Positions 14,101 through 30,445 of a DNA stretch of 64,000 nt are shown here, one piece after another; the stretch's first letter is position 1; every line of letters starts with the position of its first letter. The notes under the pieces are model-generated. The model did no database searches. It saw nothing but the letters and a program-made list of their open reading frames with translations, and was not told the DNA's origin. The position numbers were made by a program, and so were the translations under genes. Source of the stretch: Macrotrachela quadricornifera (Eukaryota; Rotifera; Eurotatoria; Philodinida; Philodinidae); the NCBI GenBank assembly GCA_022393335.1, contig JAJEKB010021100.1, positions 1,092,349 to 1,156,348 on the forward strand, in the 5' to 3' direction.

Positions 14101-16241
14101 AAAAATGGCCATTACATACAGTGATAGTTCTGATAGATTTAGGGTATTATTAGCCACTGGATTTTCATATGCCAATTTGCTCGAAACAACGCTGTCAAGC
14201 CATTCACATCAAAAGGCATCTTCATTATAATATGAAAAAAATCTTTTATAGACTCTTTCACTATTGAACATATGAAGTTTTATCTGATTCAAAGATATAC
14301 GAGTTAAGCTATAAACAATTGATATTTGGAATAACATATGCTCGTACAGAAGAAAACATTAACTACAAAGTATAGAAATCGTTAAAAAATAAAGTATATT
14401 TTAAACTCATAATATTCTGATATTACATGTTTGTCGTCTTGTATTTTTTTCATGCAAAGAATACTGTTCCGTATAGCTATTTTTATGATTATTTTTTGTT
14501 TTGACAATTAAATAATGATTTAAAAAATATAAGGTACATATTTATATAAACTAAGAATGTGCGAGACTGCATTGTATTTAATGTTTTAAATTAGATAATA
14601 TCAATTATATACACGACTGGTTTAATTCTCGATCCAGTGTAATTAGAAAATTTTTAGGAAAACAGCATATTGTCAATTAAAATTTGATGTTGTTCATATT
14701 TTTATATAAAATATTTTATTGAATATTTAAATCGAATATGGAAACTGATAAAAGAATGTCAAGTGCATCCGAATCAGAGACGTACAGCGCCCGCGAACCT
14801 CCCAGCACTAATAATCATTTTATAATAAATTAAAATACTGCTTTTAATTTCTAATACTGGTAATGCTTAAGTAAATTAATATTTCTGTTAGATGGTCGCA
14901 CATAGTAGATGTTGTGGCATATTAAATCTTTTATAATAACCACAAGAGATGTAAATAAATATATAGCGAAAATTCATTTGAATAAGTGTTTTCTCAAATA
15001 AAATATAACTTGATAGTCGCCTTGACTTCATTGTGGCGATTACGACACGCCCGCTTGTATTTTTAAAAGCTATCGAAAAGAGATTGAAACAATATCCACC
15101 ATCTTTTTTATCGTTGTAATCTCATGTGTTGATCACTGACTTGTCTCTATAGTTTAAAGAAAAATACTAAATATCTCTCCATCATTAAAACTTGTTAGCG
15201 ACTTTATAGAATCATAACTATATATGTAAATATTAATCTAAAAGGTCATTACTTATATATTAGTTCAAGAACTTTTTCATGGAAACTGTGATACTTGATA
15301 CTGTACTTTTGGTTCCTCTTTGTCTAAATTGAGAGTAAATTTTTTATGAAGATTTCATCAGAAATCTTTAAAAAAAATGAGCATCAAACGGTGAAGAGTA
15401 ACAAAAACTAATTAAATCATTAAAAGTCATTCTCATGTTAAGTCTATCTCTGAATTTAACGCATTTCATTCGGAAGAATATTAATTTTTAGACTGATTCT
15501 AGACTACAATATGTATAAATCGAAGTATAAAATAAATTAACACGGAAATTAGTAGCATATCAATGTGTATACATCTAGTTAAATCTTGTTAAATAGTACA
15601 TCCTTTCATGACCTCTTCAATTTTATGTTATCGTTCATATTTAAGTGTTTAAAAATGACCCTTATGTGTTGACTCGGCACAAAATAATTTAACTTGTTTA
15701 AACTTCATTCCTTTATATTAAATATAAATAAATCTCTTAGATATAATAAATACTTGATAATTCACCATGGTTGAACTGTATAATAGTACAAGAAATAGTC
15801 ATATTTGAAGGTTCATATTAAAATCGGCTGCTATTGAACGTTGACTCGAAGTGACATCTTTTGAAAACAAAAATGAGTTGCATATTTTTCAACACTAATA
15901 TAAGTTCTATTGAATAAAATGTGAGTTCCTACTTATATAATTAATAAAATTTTGTCATTCTATAATAATAGAATTACTTCAATGATCATAATTTGTCAAT
16001 CATATTTCCAACCAATTGCGCAAGTATAAAACAGAATGATTAAAGCACAGCACGAATAGTCGACTTTCTACTTTATTTGTTCTTAGTCTTTCGTATCACG
16101 TGTAATACAATGATTGTTTTTTTTTGCTTCAAATAGATATTTTTTTTCATCGTATTCATATTGTCTATTCTTAGCGATACGAAATAATTAATCACCTCAA
16201 TCGAAACATTATCTTTGTCGGCTTTTGCCGTTGGGAAAATA
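11173..16241. other. intergenic region upstream of OSR and CNOT1
   Basis: About 5 kb between the divergent OSR and CNOT1 genes, so it should contain both promoters. No convincing exon was found. A short peptide RQIFNVDETG (about 13973-14002) resembles the first-Asp motif of pogo/Tigger-type DDE transposases, but the frame breaks soon after. Poly-T/A tracts are common. Confidence 0.5.
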
Positions 16242-19200
16242 ATGAATCTTGACGCTATATCCTTAGCACTTGCTCAAATATCATTTACGATCAAAACTTT
16301 AACAAGAAATAATTTCAAAAATTCTCTTGTTGAAATATCTAATGTAAATTTATATAAAATTTTTGTTTTTAAATTATACTTTTATTTTTCTTATTTTAGC
16401 TCATAAATGAATATGGATTTGAAGCTGAACGACATTTATATCGAACTTTAATTACTTATCTTGATTTGCAATCAATTGAGGAGAATAGTTCATCGTCAAA
16501 ACGTTCAGAAAATATTCATTTAAATTATTGGTTACAAGAAATTCCATCTTTAATTTCTAAACCTAATTTTATAACATTGATTTGTTATGCTTTTGATACA
16601 GCTATAACACAAAAAGTAAAAATTAAATGAGTAGCAAAAAATAAAAATTAAATTTTTTTATTGTTTAGTCTCTAAAACTTTCAACAACATCGAATGGATT
16701 TTTGACATCATTATACAAATTATTTAAATTAAATCAAGCACAAGAACTTATTTTTACTTTTGCTTTTCAAAATTCAAGTCATGGTGAACTTCAAACATTA
16801 GCTCATAATCATATTCAACAATGTTTACCAGCATTTTTTCAAACAATAACTGAATCTAATGGTATATTTTGTAAAAATTATCTTGTAATTTCTCTTTTTT
16901 TTCCTTTTGAAGATAATGGTTTAAGAGAAACAGGTTTATCGGATTTATCTATTGAAGTACTTCATTCACTTTTAATACAAATTCATCAATATATCTCAAA
17001 TGATTCATCAATTATCAAACCTGAACAATATGAACAATTGCTTAATTTATTAAGAAAAGGTTTAAATAATTATTTTCGAAAGATTTTATTCAATAAATAT
17101 CGTTTTTTTTTTAGAATATCCAAGTGAACAAATAGGCAATAATGGTTCATTAGTTCTTCTTCCTATACTTTATCCATTAAATACATCATCAAAAGATTAT
17201 AATTTTACACAAATTTTGTCAGATTCTAGTAACCTCTCAACATCAGTAGTAAGAAAAATAAAAATTTTTCTTTTTCAAAAATAAAAACCATTTCATATTT
17301 AATTTTAAAGTGGCAAATGGATGGAATGTTATCTGATGTTATACTTGAAATGGGTTATGATTTTACTGCATCAATTGAAGATTGTCGAAATGCTTTAGTC
17401 CATTTTGGCTTACAAGAATTAAAACCATCTACTATTGCACGAATGCTTGCAGCTATGATTAAAACTCATTCAAATCTTAATGAAAATACTCGTATTTATG
17501 TATATATTAAAAGATATATGTACATTTGAAATTTATTTTTAAATATATATTTATATTTAGGATTCGAATGGTATTGAAATGATAACAAATAATGATAAAA
17601 ATTCTCCACAAACATGGAATGTTGATACATTTGTAATTGCAATTAATGATTTGGTATAAAATCGAAAAAAGAAAAAAAAACCAAAGATAACAAACTTTAA
17701 TTTTTTCTTTTATAGGTACCAACTGTAAATTGGAAAGATGTTGTAAAAGAATTTGATCATCCAGGATTTTTAGTACGTGATCGACAAGCTCTTATATTAC
17801 TAGTAACAGCATTACGTCGAGCATTACCAACAGAACAATATATTGATTTACTTTATGGACGATGGAATAATGTCGAAGGACAAGTTTGCAAACAAATAAT
17901 ATTTTGTAAAATTTGAAAGATAAAATTATTTTTGTTTTTTTTTAGTTATCATGGCTTGCTCAAGCTATACGTTATCCAGATGTATTCTGTTTCGGTGATC
18001 ATCCAGCTCATCCAGTTTTAATTGATTGTCTTAAACATCCACTTGATGATTCAAAAGAAACATGGACATGGTAAATAAGAAAAAGAAAAAAAAATTTTGA
18101 TTTCATTTTTTTTTTATTAATTAATTAGGCGTTCATTAAATTTAATTGAATGTTTATTACGTATTGCTGATACAGGATTATATCAAATTGTACTTGAAAT
18201 ATTTAAACATGGAATTCAACGTTCTGGTGAATTGATTTTTTTGGGATTATTACAACTTCATGTAAGATTTTAACAACGACTAGAAATATCACGATTATCG
18301 ATTTTTGCTATTTTACACTTTATTCATCACTCTCTATCATACTACATTCTTCTATATCTATCTTTAATTAATTTAAATAATCAACATATTTCTATTGTAA
18401 ATTTTTCTAAAATTTAGACTGTCTGGACTACATTAAAACAAGAATTATTACAAATAATAATCCTTACATTTCTTGCCAATAGTCCTAATGCAAATCCACT
18501 TCTTAATTATATGTGGAATTCACAAGTAAAACAAAAAAAAAATGAATATATATGTAATAAAATTTTTGTTTTTATTTTTTCTTAAGCATCATACAACAGC
18601 ATTACGTACAACTCTATTAACTTCATTAGCTGATTGGTATAATCGATCAAATGATAATGAACAACAACAACGTCTTAGTCGTGTACTTGAAATTGTACAA
18701 GATTTAAAAGCTTTACCAATATTACTTCAAGCACAACCAATAACATTTATACTTGATTTAGCTTGTTTAGCATCACGACGTGGTTATTTAAAATTAGATA
18801 AATGGTTATCTGATAGATTACGTGAACATCAAGTAAAGAAAATATTTCGTAAATCTTATATTATTATAAATTTTTTTTTGTTTTTCTAGGATTTATTTAT
18901 TCAAACAACCGTACAATATCTACGAAAAAAAGCTCCTCAATTATTACAAATACCATCAAAAGATGATAAATCAATAGCTAATATTGAAACAATAAATATT
19001 CTTTTAACAGTTCTTCAAATAGCATTACCATCAATAACAAATTCTGAATTATATCAAGAAATTCAAACAATGATATCAGCAGCAAAAATTTTTAATAATT
19101 TATCTTCAACAAGATCTGAACCATTTCATAATACATTAACACGTCCTTTTGCACCATCACCAACTAATGGTCTTTCATTACCAACTCAAATTCGTTCCTT

Positions 19201-22200
19201 ACAAAGTAATATATTTTTTCTCAATTGTCGCTTTTTTACATGATGTAAAGCATCATTCATAGTAGAGGATATATACATCGATAGAAATAAAAGCTAGTAG
19301 AAGAACGAGAATAAAATAACGCGGTCGAGAGAAAGAAAGAGAAAAGAAAAGAAAAAATAGAGATTCGTCTAAACATCTACCATGATAAAATAGCATTTTT
19401 TTTTTGACAAAGCCATGCGATAGTGTCTTATTTAATCATCATTATCGAGGATTTTATATATATATTTGACGATGGTATATTAAAGAAAAAAAAAATTTTT
19501 ATAAAAAATAATAATGAATCAAAGTGAAAAAAAAACAAAAATTTTTTTTTCTTTTATTTTTCTTCTATATCTATTTTTAAGGTTCAAGTAATACTGATTC
19601 ATCAGTAATGAATGAAATATCTGATGTTGATGTTTATTTTAAACGTTTATATTCTAAAACATCAAATCCACCACCAATATCAGTCGATGAATTTCTTGAT
19701 ATAATGACAAAATGTAAAGATTCAATTATACCGAAAGAACGAGTAAGAATAAAAACAAAATATTTATTTAAATAAAATAAAGGAAAACAAAAAAAAAAAA
19801 ACGTTTTTTTTTAAAGGATGTTTTTCAAAATGGAATAAAAAATTTATTTGAAGAATATAGATTTTATCCACAATATCCTGAAAGAGAATTACTATTAACA
19901 GCACAATTATTTGGTGGTCTTTTTGAACGTGGTTTATTACAAAATCAAGTTTTAATTGCAGCATTTCGTGTTATTCTTGAAGGTTTAAAAAAACCAATTG
20001 CAAGTAATCTTTGGAATTTTGCTGTTACAGCACTTGATCGATGTAAAACAAGGTGAGATTTTTATTTTATTTTTTATAAAAAATAAATAATTCAGTTTTT
20101 TTAGTTTATCATATGATTAAGATCTTATTAGATTCTTTTATTTCAGACATGAGTTTTTACCATAGACAAATTTAAAAATTTCCATTGCTAGCAACATCTT
20201 CAGAGATGTATGCGATTGAGATCCCACTAGATTTATTGAAAAACAAAGATGTGGGTACCAAGACTAAAAGAAACTCAGGAGGGGACATAGCTAAGAATAG
20301 GACTCAGTGAAATTAGGAAAATACTATCTGATCGGTTCTCAACAAAGTAATAGAAATCTTGTTTGGGTAGATATGAAATCAATATAAATTTCATATGAAT
20401 TTATTTCCTTTCTTCTCATATTCAACATTAATTATTATTAATTCTATAAAATAGATTATATACCTATCAATCCTAATTAAAATCTCCATAGGTAATATAT
20501 TTAGTATAAAACTAACATACCACTTAGAATAATTTATTAAAATTATCGATAAAAATATTTTCTTTATTTTAGAATTCGTGAACAACCACCTTTATTTCAA
20601 GCATTACGAACTTTACCAACATATTCAGATATTCCATCTGCAATTCGTGATTATCTTGAATATAATTCTAAACCAGCAATAACTCAAACATTTGAATCAT
20701 TACGTACATTAACACCTACATCAAATTTAACACCACAACCAGTAACAACTAGTCCACATTCACATATTTTTTCAAGAATGAATAGTGTACCATCACTTTC
20801 AAATAATCCCCAACAATTCGTGAAAGAAAATTCTTCACAAAAAGGCGTATGTTTAATAAAAAAACAGAAAAAAAAAAATATTTTGTTTTTTTAGCCATCA
20901 TTAACACAAAATGCAAATATTCGAACATTAATTAATGATCCAAGTTATAATCTTGTTCGAATAAAACAACCACCTGAACAAATTAATGATAAAATTGCAT
21001 TTACATTTAATAATCTATCACATTCAAATCTTTCTCAAAAGGTTTTTAATCAAACAAAAAAAAAGACAAAATATATTTTTTTTTGTTTTAAATTTTAGGC
21101 ACAAGAATTAAAAGAAGCATTAGATAATGATGAACAATTATGGAAATGGGTTGCACAATATTTAGTTATTAAACGTGTTTCATTAGAACCTAATTTTCAT
21201 TCATTATATGCTGGATTTCTTAATGTACTTAATATAAATATTCTATTCGATACAGTTTTAACTGAAACACATCGAAATATAAAAGTATTAATAAAATAAA
21301 AAAAATAATTTTTTTTTTTAATTAAAAACATTTTTTATTTACTTCTTTAGATTCTTTTATTAAGTGATAAACAAATAAATAATATTCCTGATCGTTCATT
21401 ATTAAAAAATCTTGGTCATTGGCTTGGAATAATAACGATTGGAAGAAATAAACCAATACTTGCAACGGTTTATACAAAAAAATTCAAATATTTTATTTTT
21501 CAAATTTTTTTTATTTATTTAGGATTTAGAAATAAAATCAATAATTATTGAAGCATATAATATGGGTCCACAAGAATTATTATATATTATACCATTTGTT
21601 GCAAAAATTTTAGAATCATGTGCAAAAAGCAAAGTAAAACAAATAGTGAAAATTATATATAAAAATTTTATTTCTTTTTTTTTTTTAATTAAATAGATTT
21701 TTCAACAACCAAATCCATGGTTAATGGGTATTATGTCAATACTTGCTGAAATGCATGGAACACAAGATTTTAAATTAAATCTAAAATTTGAAATTGAAGT
21801 TCTTTGTAAACAATTAGAAATTCAATTAAACGTAAGTTATTTATATCAATAAATAGTAAGAGATTAACATTTCAAATATTATTCGAAAATAGAATCTATT
21901 AAATCTGAGCTCAATATTTGATAAAAAATTTTTAATTCACTATAGATTTGTAATTATGAATATTATTCTATGCTATAAATTAATAATAAAAACTTTCTAA
22001 ATTGTATATCCTTTTATTTTTATTAGGAGCTACCAATTCATCATATATTACTTAATAAAGATTATTTTGATAAAATTGAAAAACAATTATCAAATTCTAC
22101 TCCTCAAATTGCATCCATACCTCCTATAAATGCATTATCTCAACCATCATCAGCATTAGCATCATCATTAACAACAACAACAGTAACAACAGCAACAACA

Positions 22201-25200
22201 CCAACAGCAGCAGCAACAACAACAACAACAACAACAGCAGTCATTGCTCCTGAACCTCAATATAGATTATCAGATTTTAAACCATCTACATTTCAATCAT
22301 TAAATTCAATGCTTAAACTTAATCCAAATATAGCACTTTTTCGAATTCATCCACAGCTTAAAACTCATATACATTCTCCAATTGAACAAGCAATTAATGA
22401 AAGTTTTCAAACAGTTCAACGTTCACTTAAAGTTTCAACAACAGCTGCTGAAACAATTGTACGAAAAGATTTTCTTTTAAATCCTGATGAACAACAATTA
22501 CGTACATCAGCACGTAATATGGTTGCTTATTTATCAAGTGGTCTTGTTCTTATAACTGCCCGTCCAGCATTACAAGAACAAATTCAATCATATATTAAAT
22601 CTCATTTTTATACTGTACTTAATATATCTCCAACATCAACAATGAATCCAAATGATCAAACAACAAATGATATGATTCAACAAGCTGCAAATGAAATAGC
22701 AACAACAAATATTGAATTATGTTGTTGTCTTTTACAACGTATAACAATAAGTCGTGCTATACAATTAATTGATCAACGTTTAGCAACTGATATTGAATTA
22801 CGACAACGTTGTAGAAATGAAGGACGACAATTAAATATTTCAAATAATACTAATGAAGATAAATTACCTGAACAAATTCGTTTACAATATGGACCATTTT
22901 CATCACATCAATTAGCTATTTATGAAGATTTTGTTCATTTTATTCCAGGTTTTAAACCAAATGATAATGAAAAACGTGATTTAGTTACGGTAAGAAATTT
23001 TATAAAAAATAAATGAAAAGATTTTCAGATTATTAATTATTTCCTATTTATTTGCTCGGAAGTTTTCAAATAATAGACATTCTTGTTAGTCACGATATTA
23101 CACTTTTAGATTGTAAGAGACCTTGAAGAAGTTATGATTGGATAGTCAGTATCCAGGAAAATGCTTTTTAACTCCAATCCTATACATAAGATAGAGTCCA
23201 GTGAGATATGAAAAACTCAAAAAATGAAGTTCTCTTAGACCGTCTGCCTAAAATTATAGGAATTTCACCGAAATTTTAACCTATAGCACGAAATATACTA
23301 ACAGATCGAATGACAGTATTTCGTTGTACGATTCTACTTACAAATAAGTTTGTTTTGTGAGTAGAAGAATATCCTGAAAATTTTAACTCAATAGAGCGTG
23401 TTTTTTTCTTGAACATAGATTCTAAACTAAAAACCAAAATCAATTAAACAATAGTTAAATAACCATTTATTAATTTATTTAGATGGATGAAAGTGTTCCA
23501 TCAGTATGGGATCGTTTAATATCTGAAATCGATCAAACAATTCAAAGTCAACCAAGTCAATTATTTACAACAGCATATCAACGTTTATTAGAAAGTGTTA
23601 ATTTACTTCGAACAAATTTACAAAATCAAACATCAACAAATACATCTCAAGTAACATTAACAAATCTATTAAATATAATTCTTTATAATTTTCTTGAACA
23701 TTATACGATTCAAACACAAATGCAAGATAATGGAAATAGTGATCGATTTAAACAAATTCATATGAATGTTTTAAAATTACTTGTTGAAATACGTTTACCA
23801 TTATCAGTTATAAATAAACAATTAACTAAATCATGGTTAGAATGTCCAAATGATCTTAAATATAATATATTATCTGTACATCATTTAATACGTAATCGTT
23901 TACTTGATATACGACAAATTGATGCACAATTATCACAATTAATTGATTCAGGAAATAATTCTGCATTACATTTTGCTGTTAATTTTCTTCGAACTTGTAT
24001 TATTGAACAACCATGTTGTTCAGATAATGATATACCATTAATACTTGATTCACTTCATCGTATATCATTAATTGGTAAACAACCAGCTGAAGCTGTTCGA
24101 GATTTACTTGAAATAATACGTTTAAATTATATATCATTAACTGATACAAATGAAAATAAAATTGATAAATTAGCTATTTTATCATTATCAGTTATAAATA
24201 ATGGAATTAAATATTTATCTATTGATGATATTGAAACAGCAACAATTGTTACTAAAGCTAAACTTATTTTAAATGAATGGGTTGCTTTAACAATGACACA
24301 ACCAAATAGAGTTACTCAACAACAAACTTTTCCAGAATTTTTTAATCAGGTTTGTAAATCTATATTAATTAGATTCGTACTAAAGGCTATAGTCAATTGA
24401 ACGATAATAAAAGATGAAGCTAATATTTTTCGAATATGGAATTATTAGTTAACAAAAAAAAACATCCTGATCTTTGAGAAATATTAACGAATGACTCTCT
24501 CAGTATTTTGCATTTTTCTCACCTATAATTTAAATTAATAATTTTTTTATTTTATTTTATTTAGATGACACTTCAGGGAATATTTCGTTCAGATGATACA
24601 ATAGCAAAATTTCTTCGTACAACAATTCAATTATGTGTTAATAATGTATATGATGTGGTTCGACAAAATTTATCATCAAATCAACAACAACAACCACAAT
24701 ATGTTCGTTGTCATCAAGGAATTGATTCATTATGTAGATTTTTATATTTATTAACAATTCATACATCTGATAATAATAATTATGGTGCACGTATACATTT
24801 AATTAATTGTATATTAGGTTTATTAGCTGCACTTTGCTTTTTGGATCATGAAGAACATGGTGATCAATTTCATCCATTAGCTTATCAAAGAATTATATTA
24901 AATTTATTTCAAGAATCAACAAATAATGTTGTATTAAACACATCAAAGTAATATAAAAATTATTATTATTTTTTTTTTTTTATAATTTCTCCTTTTTTTT
25001 TCTAAATTCTAGTTCATTATCTAATGTTGAAAATGCTTCATCAAATGATCAGGTTATGTATTATATTTATTTAGCATTTACAAATTGTTTACATCTTTTA
25101 CGTCCACAACGTGTAACTGGTTTTGCATTTGCTTGGCTTGAAATAGTTGCACATCGAACATTTATGTCACGTTATTTATTATCAAGTGGAAGATATTTTC

Positions 25201-26396
25201 GTCAAATACAAAATATGTATTCATTATTACTTGTTGATGCATTACGTCTTGTTGCACCATTTATACGTTCCGGTGAAAATACTCAATCATTTCAAGTTTA
25301 TTATAAAGGTATATTAAAAACTTTTATGTTATTATTACATGATTTTCCTGAATTTTTATGTGAACATTATTATGAATTTTGTGATACATTACCATTAATA
25401 TCTCATCAATTACGTAATATAATATTATCATCATTTCCAAAACAAATACGTTGTCCAGATCCATTTAAAGTTAATATTAAAATTGATATGCTTAATGATA
25501 TATCAACAACACCAATGATATCATATAATTATTCATTAAATATTCAACCATCAAAATTTAAAACAAATCTTGATTCATATTTACGTACACGTTCACCAGT
25601 TACATTCTTATCAGAATTACGTTCATATTTACAACAAGGTTCAGATATTGGTTCACATTATAATATAAGAATGTTAAATGCCCTTGTTTTATATGTTGCT
25701 ACACAAGCATTATCAACAATAAATAATAAACAACCATTAATGTCAAATATAACACATACAGCACATATGGATATATTTCAAAATTTAGCTGTTGATTTAG
25801 ATACGGAAGGACGATATTTATTTTTAAATGCTATGGCTAATCATTTAAGATATCCAAATACACATACACATTATTTTAGTTATACAATTTTATATTTATT
25901 TGCTGAAGCAAATTCAGAAGCTTTACAAGAACAAATTGTTCGGTAGATAAACAAAAAATTCTATAATTAAATTTTTTTGTTTTTTTTCAAAAAAATTTTT
26001 TTAGAGTTTTACTTGAACGGCTTGTAGCAAATCGTCCACATCCATGGGGATTATTAGTTACATTTTTAGAACTAGTACGAAATCCAAATTTAAAATTATG
26101 GTCAAGAGAATTTATGAGTATTTCACCAGATGTTAAACGGTAAGGAATAAATACCTTCTAGTTTTAATTTCTTTACTGTTCTAAAGAGTTTATTTATGAA
26201 TTTTGATAAAACAACATTTTCATACTGAAATATTTAGTTTAAAAATTAAAAGAAATCAAGAAAACGCTTATTCATTGAGTAAAATGTAATGAAATTTTAA
26301 TATTGTTTTAGCTTATTATCGACATTAACTCATGGCTTTCCACAATTTCCAACATCACCAATGTCTGCACAACAACCAGCTATTGTTAAACCCTAG
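16242..26396 (+). CDS. CNOT1: CCR4-NOT transcription complex subunit 1 (NOT1)
   Basis: 26 exons splice in frame to 2316 residues (human about 2376). Exons: 16242-16343, 16400-16615, 16669-17059, 17115-17248, 17311-17499, 17561-17653, 17716-17883, 17946-18070, 18129-18261, 18418-18525, 18587-18832, 18890-19205, 19582-19742, 19817-20052, 20573-20846, 20895-21041, 21099-21284, 21351-21467, 21523-21633, 21697-21831, 22027-22989, 23483-24349, 24565-24947, 25013-25942, 26005-26139, 26312-26396. The start [15 protein letters not shown] matches the animal family. Residues about 965-1196 (VSQYLVMK-like and [12 protein letters not shown]) form the MIF4G platform that binds the CAF1/CNOT7 deadenylase. 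Exon 21 holds the CNOT9-binding DUF3819 region. The C-terminal NOT1 superfamily domain ([44 protein letters not shown]) binds CNOT2/CNOT3. The protein scaffolds cytoplasmic mRNA deadenylation and repression. A Thr/Ala/Gln triplet tract lies at 22160-22250. Introns of 376-520 bp stand out among mostly 45-60 bp ones. Confidence 0.97.
22160..22250 (+). repeat. coding trinucleotide tract (Thr/Ala) in CNOT1
   Basis: An ACA/GCA triplet run encodes a Thr/Ala-rich linker just after the CAF1-binding region. Human CNOT1 also has a Thr-rich linker here, so the low complexity is positionally conserved while its exact length is probably free to vary. Confidence 0.8.
23100..23430 (+). mobile_element. decayed single arm of a foldback element in a CNOT1 intron
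   Basis: The 493-bp intron 22990-23482 contains sequence colinear with the left arm of the palindromic element at 53281-53899. Shared blocks include CCAGTGAGATATGAAAAACT (CCAGTGAGGTATGAAAAACC in the other), AATTATAGGAATTTCACCGAAATTTTA-like sequence, CAGATCGAATGACAGTATTT, and TGAGTAGAAGAATATCCTGA. Many substitutions and indels, and absence of a second arm, indicate an old, decayed copy. It accounts for most of the unusual intron length. Confidence 0.75.
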
Positions 26397-27606
26397 GAAA
26401 AATAAACATATATATTCTTTTTCTTCTTAATTTATATAACTTGTATAAATATTGAACTTAAATCAATATCATATCAGAGGCAAAACAAAACAATATTTTG
26501 ATCTAAGTGAATTATTCTCATATATTTCCCTGTTTACTTGTTGTTTTTCTTATATATTCATTCTTATTATTCTAGACAAAAAATTTTTTTTTTGACTATT
26601 ATTTATATAAAAAAAACAGAATCAATCTCTTTCTTGAGCATGAAATATTGTATTTCATTGTTCGTTATTTATTTATTTATTTTTCTATTGAATACGCCTA
26701 ACGTTGTGAATAAACGAAGATAATAGGATGTTTTTTTTTTCTTTCTTGATAAATGTTCGGTGTATTCAATAAGAAAAATCTTTGCTATTGTTTATATTTC
26801 ACTTCAAGTTCTTTTGTTCTTTCTTTTTTTTGTTGTACGTGTGTGTATGGTCTTTTTTTTGGAGAAAAAATAACAAAACTGAAAACAACAAGATTATGTG
26901 ATGTATATTGGCTTAATAAATTCTTTTTTTTACTAATGAAAAGAAAGTTTCGAAAGTTATTTTATGTAGATATGTAAGCTGTTGACTATGACTAGCTTAA
27001 TTTCGATATGAAGGTAGATAGTTTATTTATTAACATTCACATTTTTCTAAATATCGAACATAGAGATGTACCTAGCAAAGATATCCATCGTGGCTGAAAA
27101 ATGTTTCGAATTTGACTATTGCGACTGTATTAGACTAGAGATATTGCTAGTGGTTAATCAAATTCATTCAATTTCAGGTTGTTTTATTTGTAAATATTGA
27201 AATTCTACTAAATTTATACAGTTAAATCAAATGGAGCAACAAAAAAAATAGAAACATTTGTACAATAAATTTTTCGAATGTTATATAAACTTGTAAGATA
27301 ACAATAATTTATCATTATTTATAAGACTATTTAGACAATCAAGATGATTCGTTACCGGTAGCTGCTGACATCTACAAATTGTATGATATTTTTGGCTTAT
27401 TATTATTATTTGTCGAATAGTAAGTAAATGAAATGTACTGAAAATAAAGAAAATAATTTCAGAGTTAATATTAATATGCTATGAGTAAGAATAATTTTTA
27501 TATACTTTTCATCTTATTTTCATATTTCATTAATATAAATGAATATTGAAAAGTTTTTTTTTATAGATTTTTATTTAAAATAAAAAGTAAAACTTTTTCT
27601 TTATAT
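26397..27606. other. intergenic region CNOT1-PSMC5
   Basis: 1.2 kb between two genes on the same strand, with no exon seen. AATAAA lies right after the CNOT1 stop (about 26399). It should hold the CNOT1 3'UTR and the PSMC5 promoter. Poly-T-rich open frames at 26538-26977 are low complexity. Confidence 0.5.
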
Positions 27607-29573
<1,967 letters not shown>

Positions 29574-30445
29574 TCAAAATCTTTTCTTTTTTCTTTTTTC
29601 TTAAGAACAATTTATTTGCAGTCGGACTGTTTGTTATTATATAAAGAAACAAAAAAAAATAAATAAATAAATCAAGAAACATTAATAGTTTATTTAAAAG
29701 AAATAATTTCACTTTCTTTTTCGAAAGAAGATATTATCGAAACTACTTAGGACACACCAATTTTTATTAGAAACTAGCTGGCACAATTAGATTATAATGG
29801 CTACAATATTTTTGCATTTCACTTTATACCTTGTATTAAAAGAAAACAAAATATTCAATCACAAGATGCAGCGTGAAACACTCTACAATTTCTGAAAAAC
29901 CACTAGTCTTATAGTTATACTTTTTATTTTCAACACGGATAAGACTTTAAGCGAGAAAATTTCAACGTTACGAAAACGAGATGATTTTTAGTAAAAGAAT
30001 AATTCATTTTCTTTCTTATCTCACCCTTCATTATGTGATGTGCTTTATTGGAAAAGACAAAATATACTATAAGGTACAATGTAAAAGGCTTGAAAATTTC
30101 ATTTTTACAACGCCAAAATTTGGTCGATTAAAGTAATACCCGTTTTGAAAATAAAAAGTGTAATTATAAAATAAGCACTCCTTTATAAATTGTAGAGGTT
30201 TTCATATTGTATCTTCTGCTTGAATATTAAGCTATATTAAAGTAAAATGCAAAAGTGCGCCATTTTTTTTTCCTGCTCTTCCTGTTATGATTTAATGATA
30301 TCAGCTAGTTTTCAACAAAAAACAATTCTTATCAAAATTTTACTATTATTCAATTATTTAAATAGTGATCAAATAATATATAAAGGAAGAGCAAACAATG
30401 CTCCATCTGTTCATAAAAATCTATATGAAATTAAGATATATTAAA
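29574..30445. other. intergenic region between convergent PSMC5 and fucosyltransferase genes
   Basis: It contains the PSMC5 3'UTR (AATAAATAAATAAAT near 29659, a likely poly(A) signal) and the inverted-repeat element at about 29806-30256. No gene is seen. Confidence 0.55.
29806..30256. mobile_element. MITE-like inverted-repeat element sharing the ACAAGATGCAG core
   Basis: Imperfect arms of about 80-90 bp. TTTTGCATTTCACTTTA on the left (about 29811) mirrors TAAAGTAAAATGCAAAA on the right (about 30237). Within the arms, CACAAGATGCAGCGTGAAAC and CTCTACAATTT (29858-29892) mirror AAATTGTAGAGGTTTTCATA and TTGTATCTTC on the right. There is no coding capacity. The same core motif occurs in the elements at 5205-5523 and 46362-47122. 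Confidence 0.6.

Noticed and set aside
14738..14812. Short frame METDKRMSSASESETYSARE in a locally GC-richer patch
   Set aside because: Only about 30 codons, with no donor site and no recognisable continuation; too weak to call a first exon.
20053..20572. Long CNOT1 intron as another copy of the foldback family
   Set aside because: Only vague similarity around 20270-20340; not enough to assign it.
26538..26977. Two plus-strand frames after CNOT1
   Set aside because: Low-complexity Phe/Leu/Ile strings from poly-T sequence, without splice context or family resemblance.
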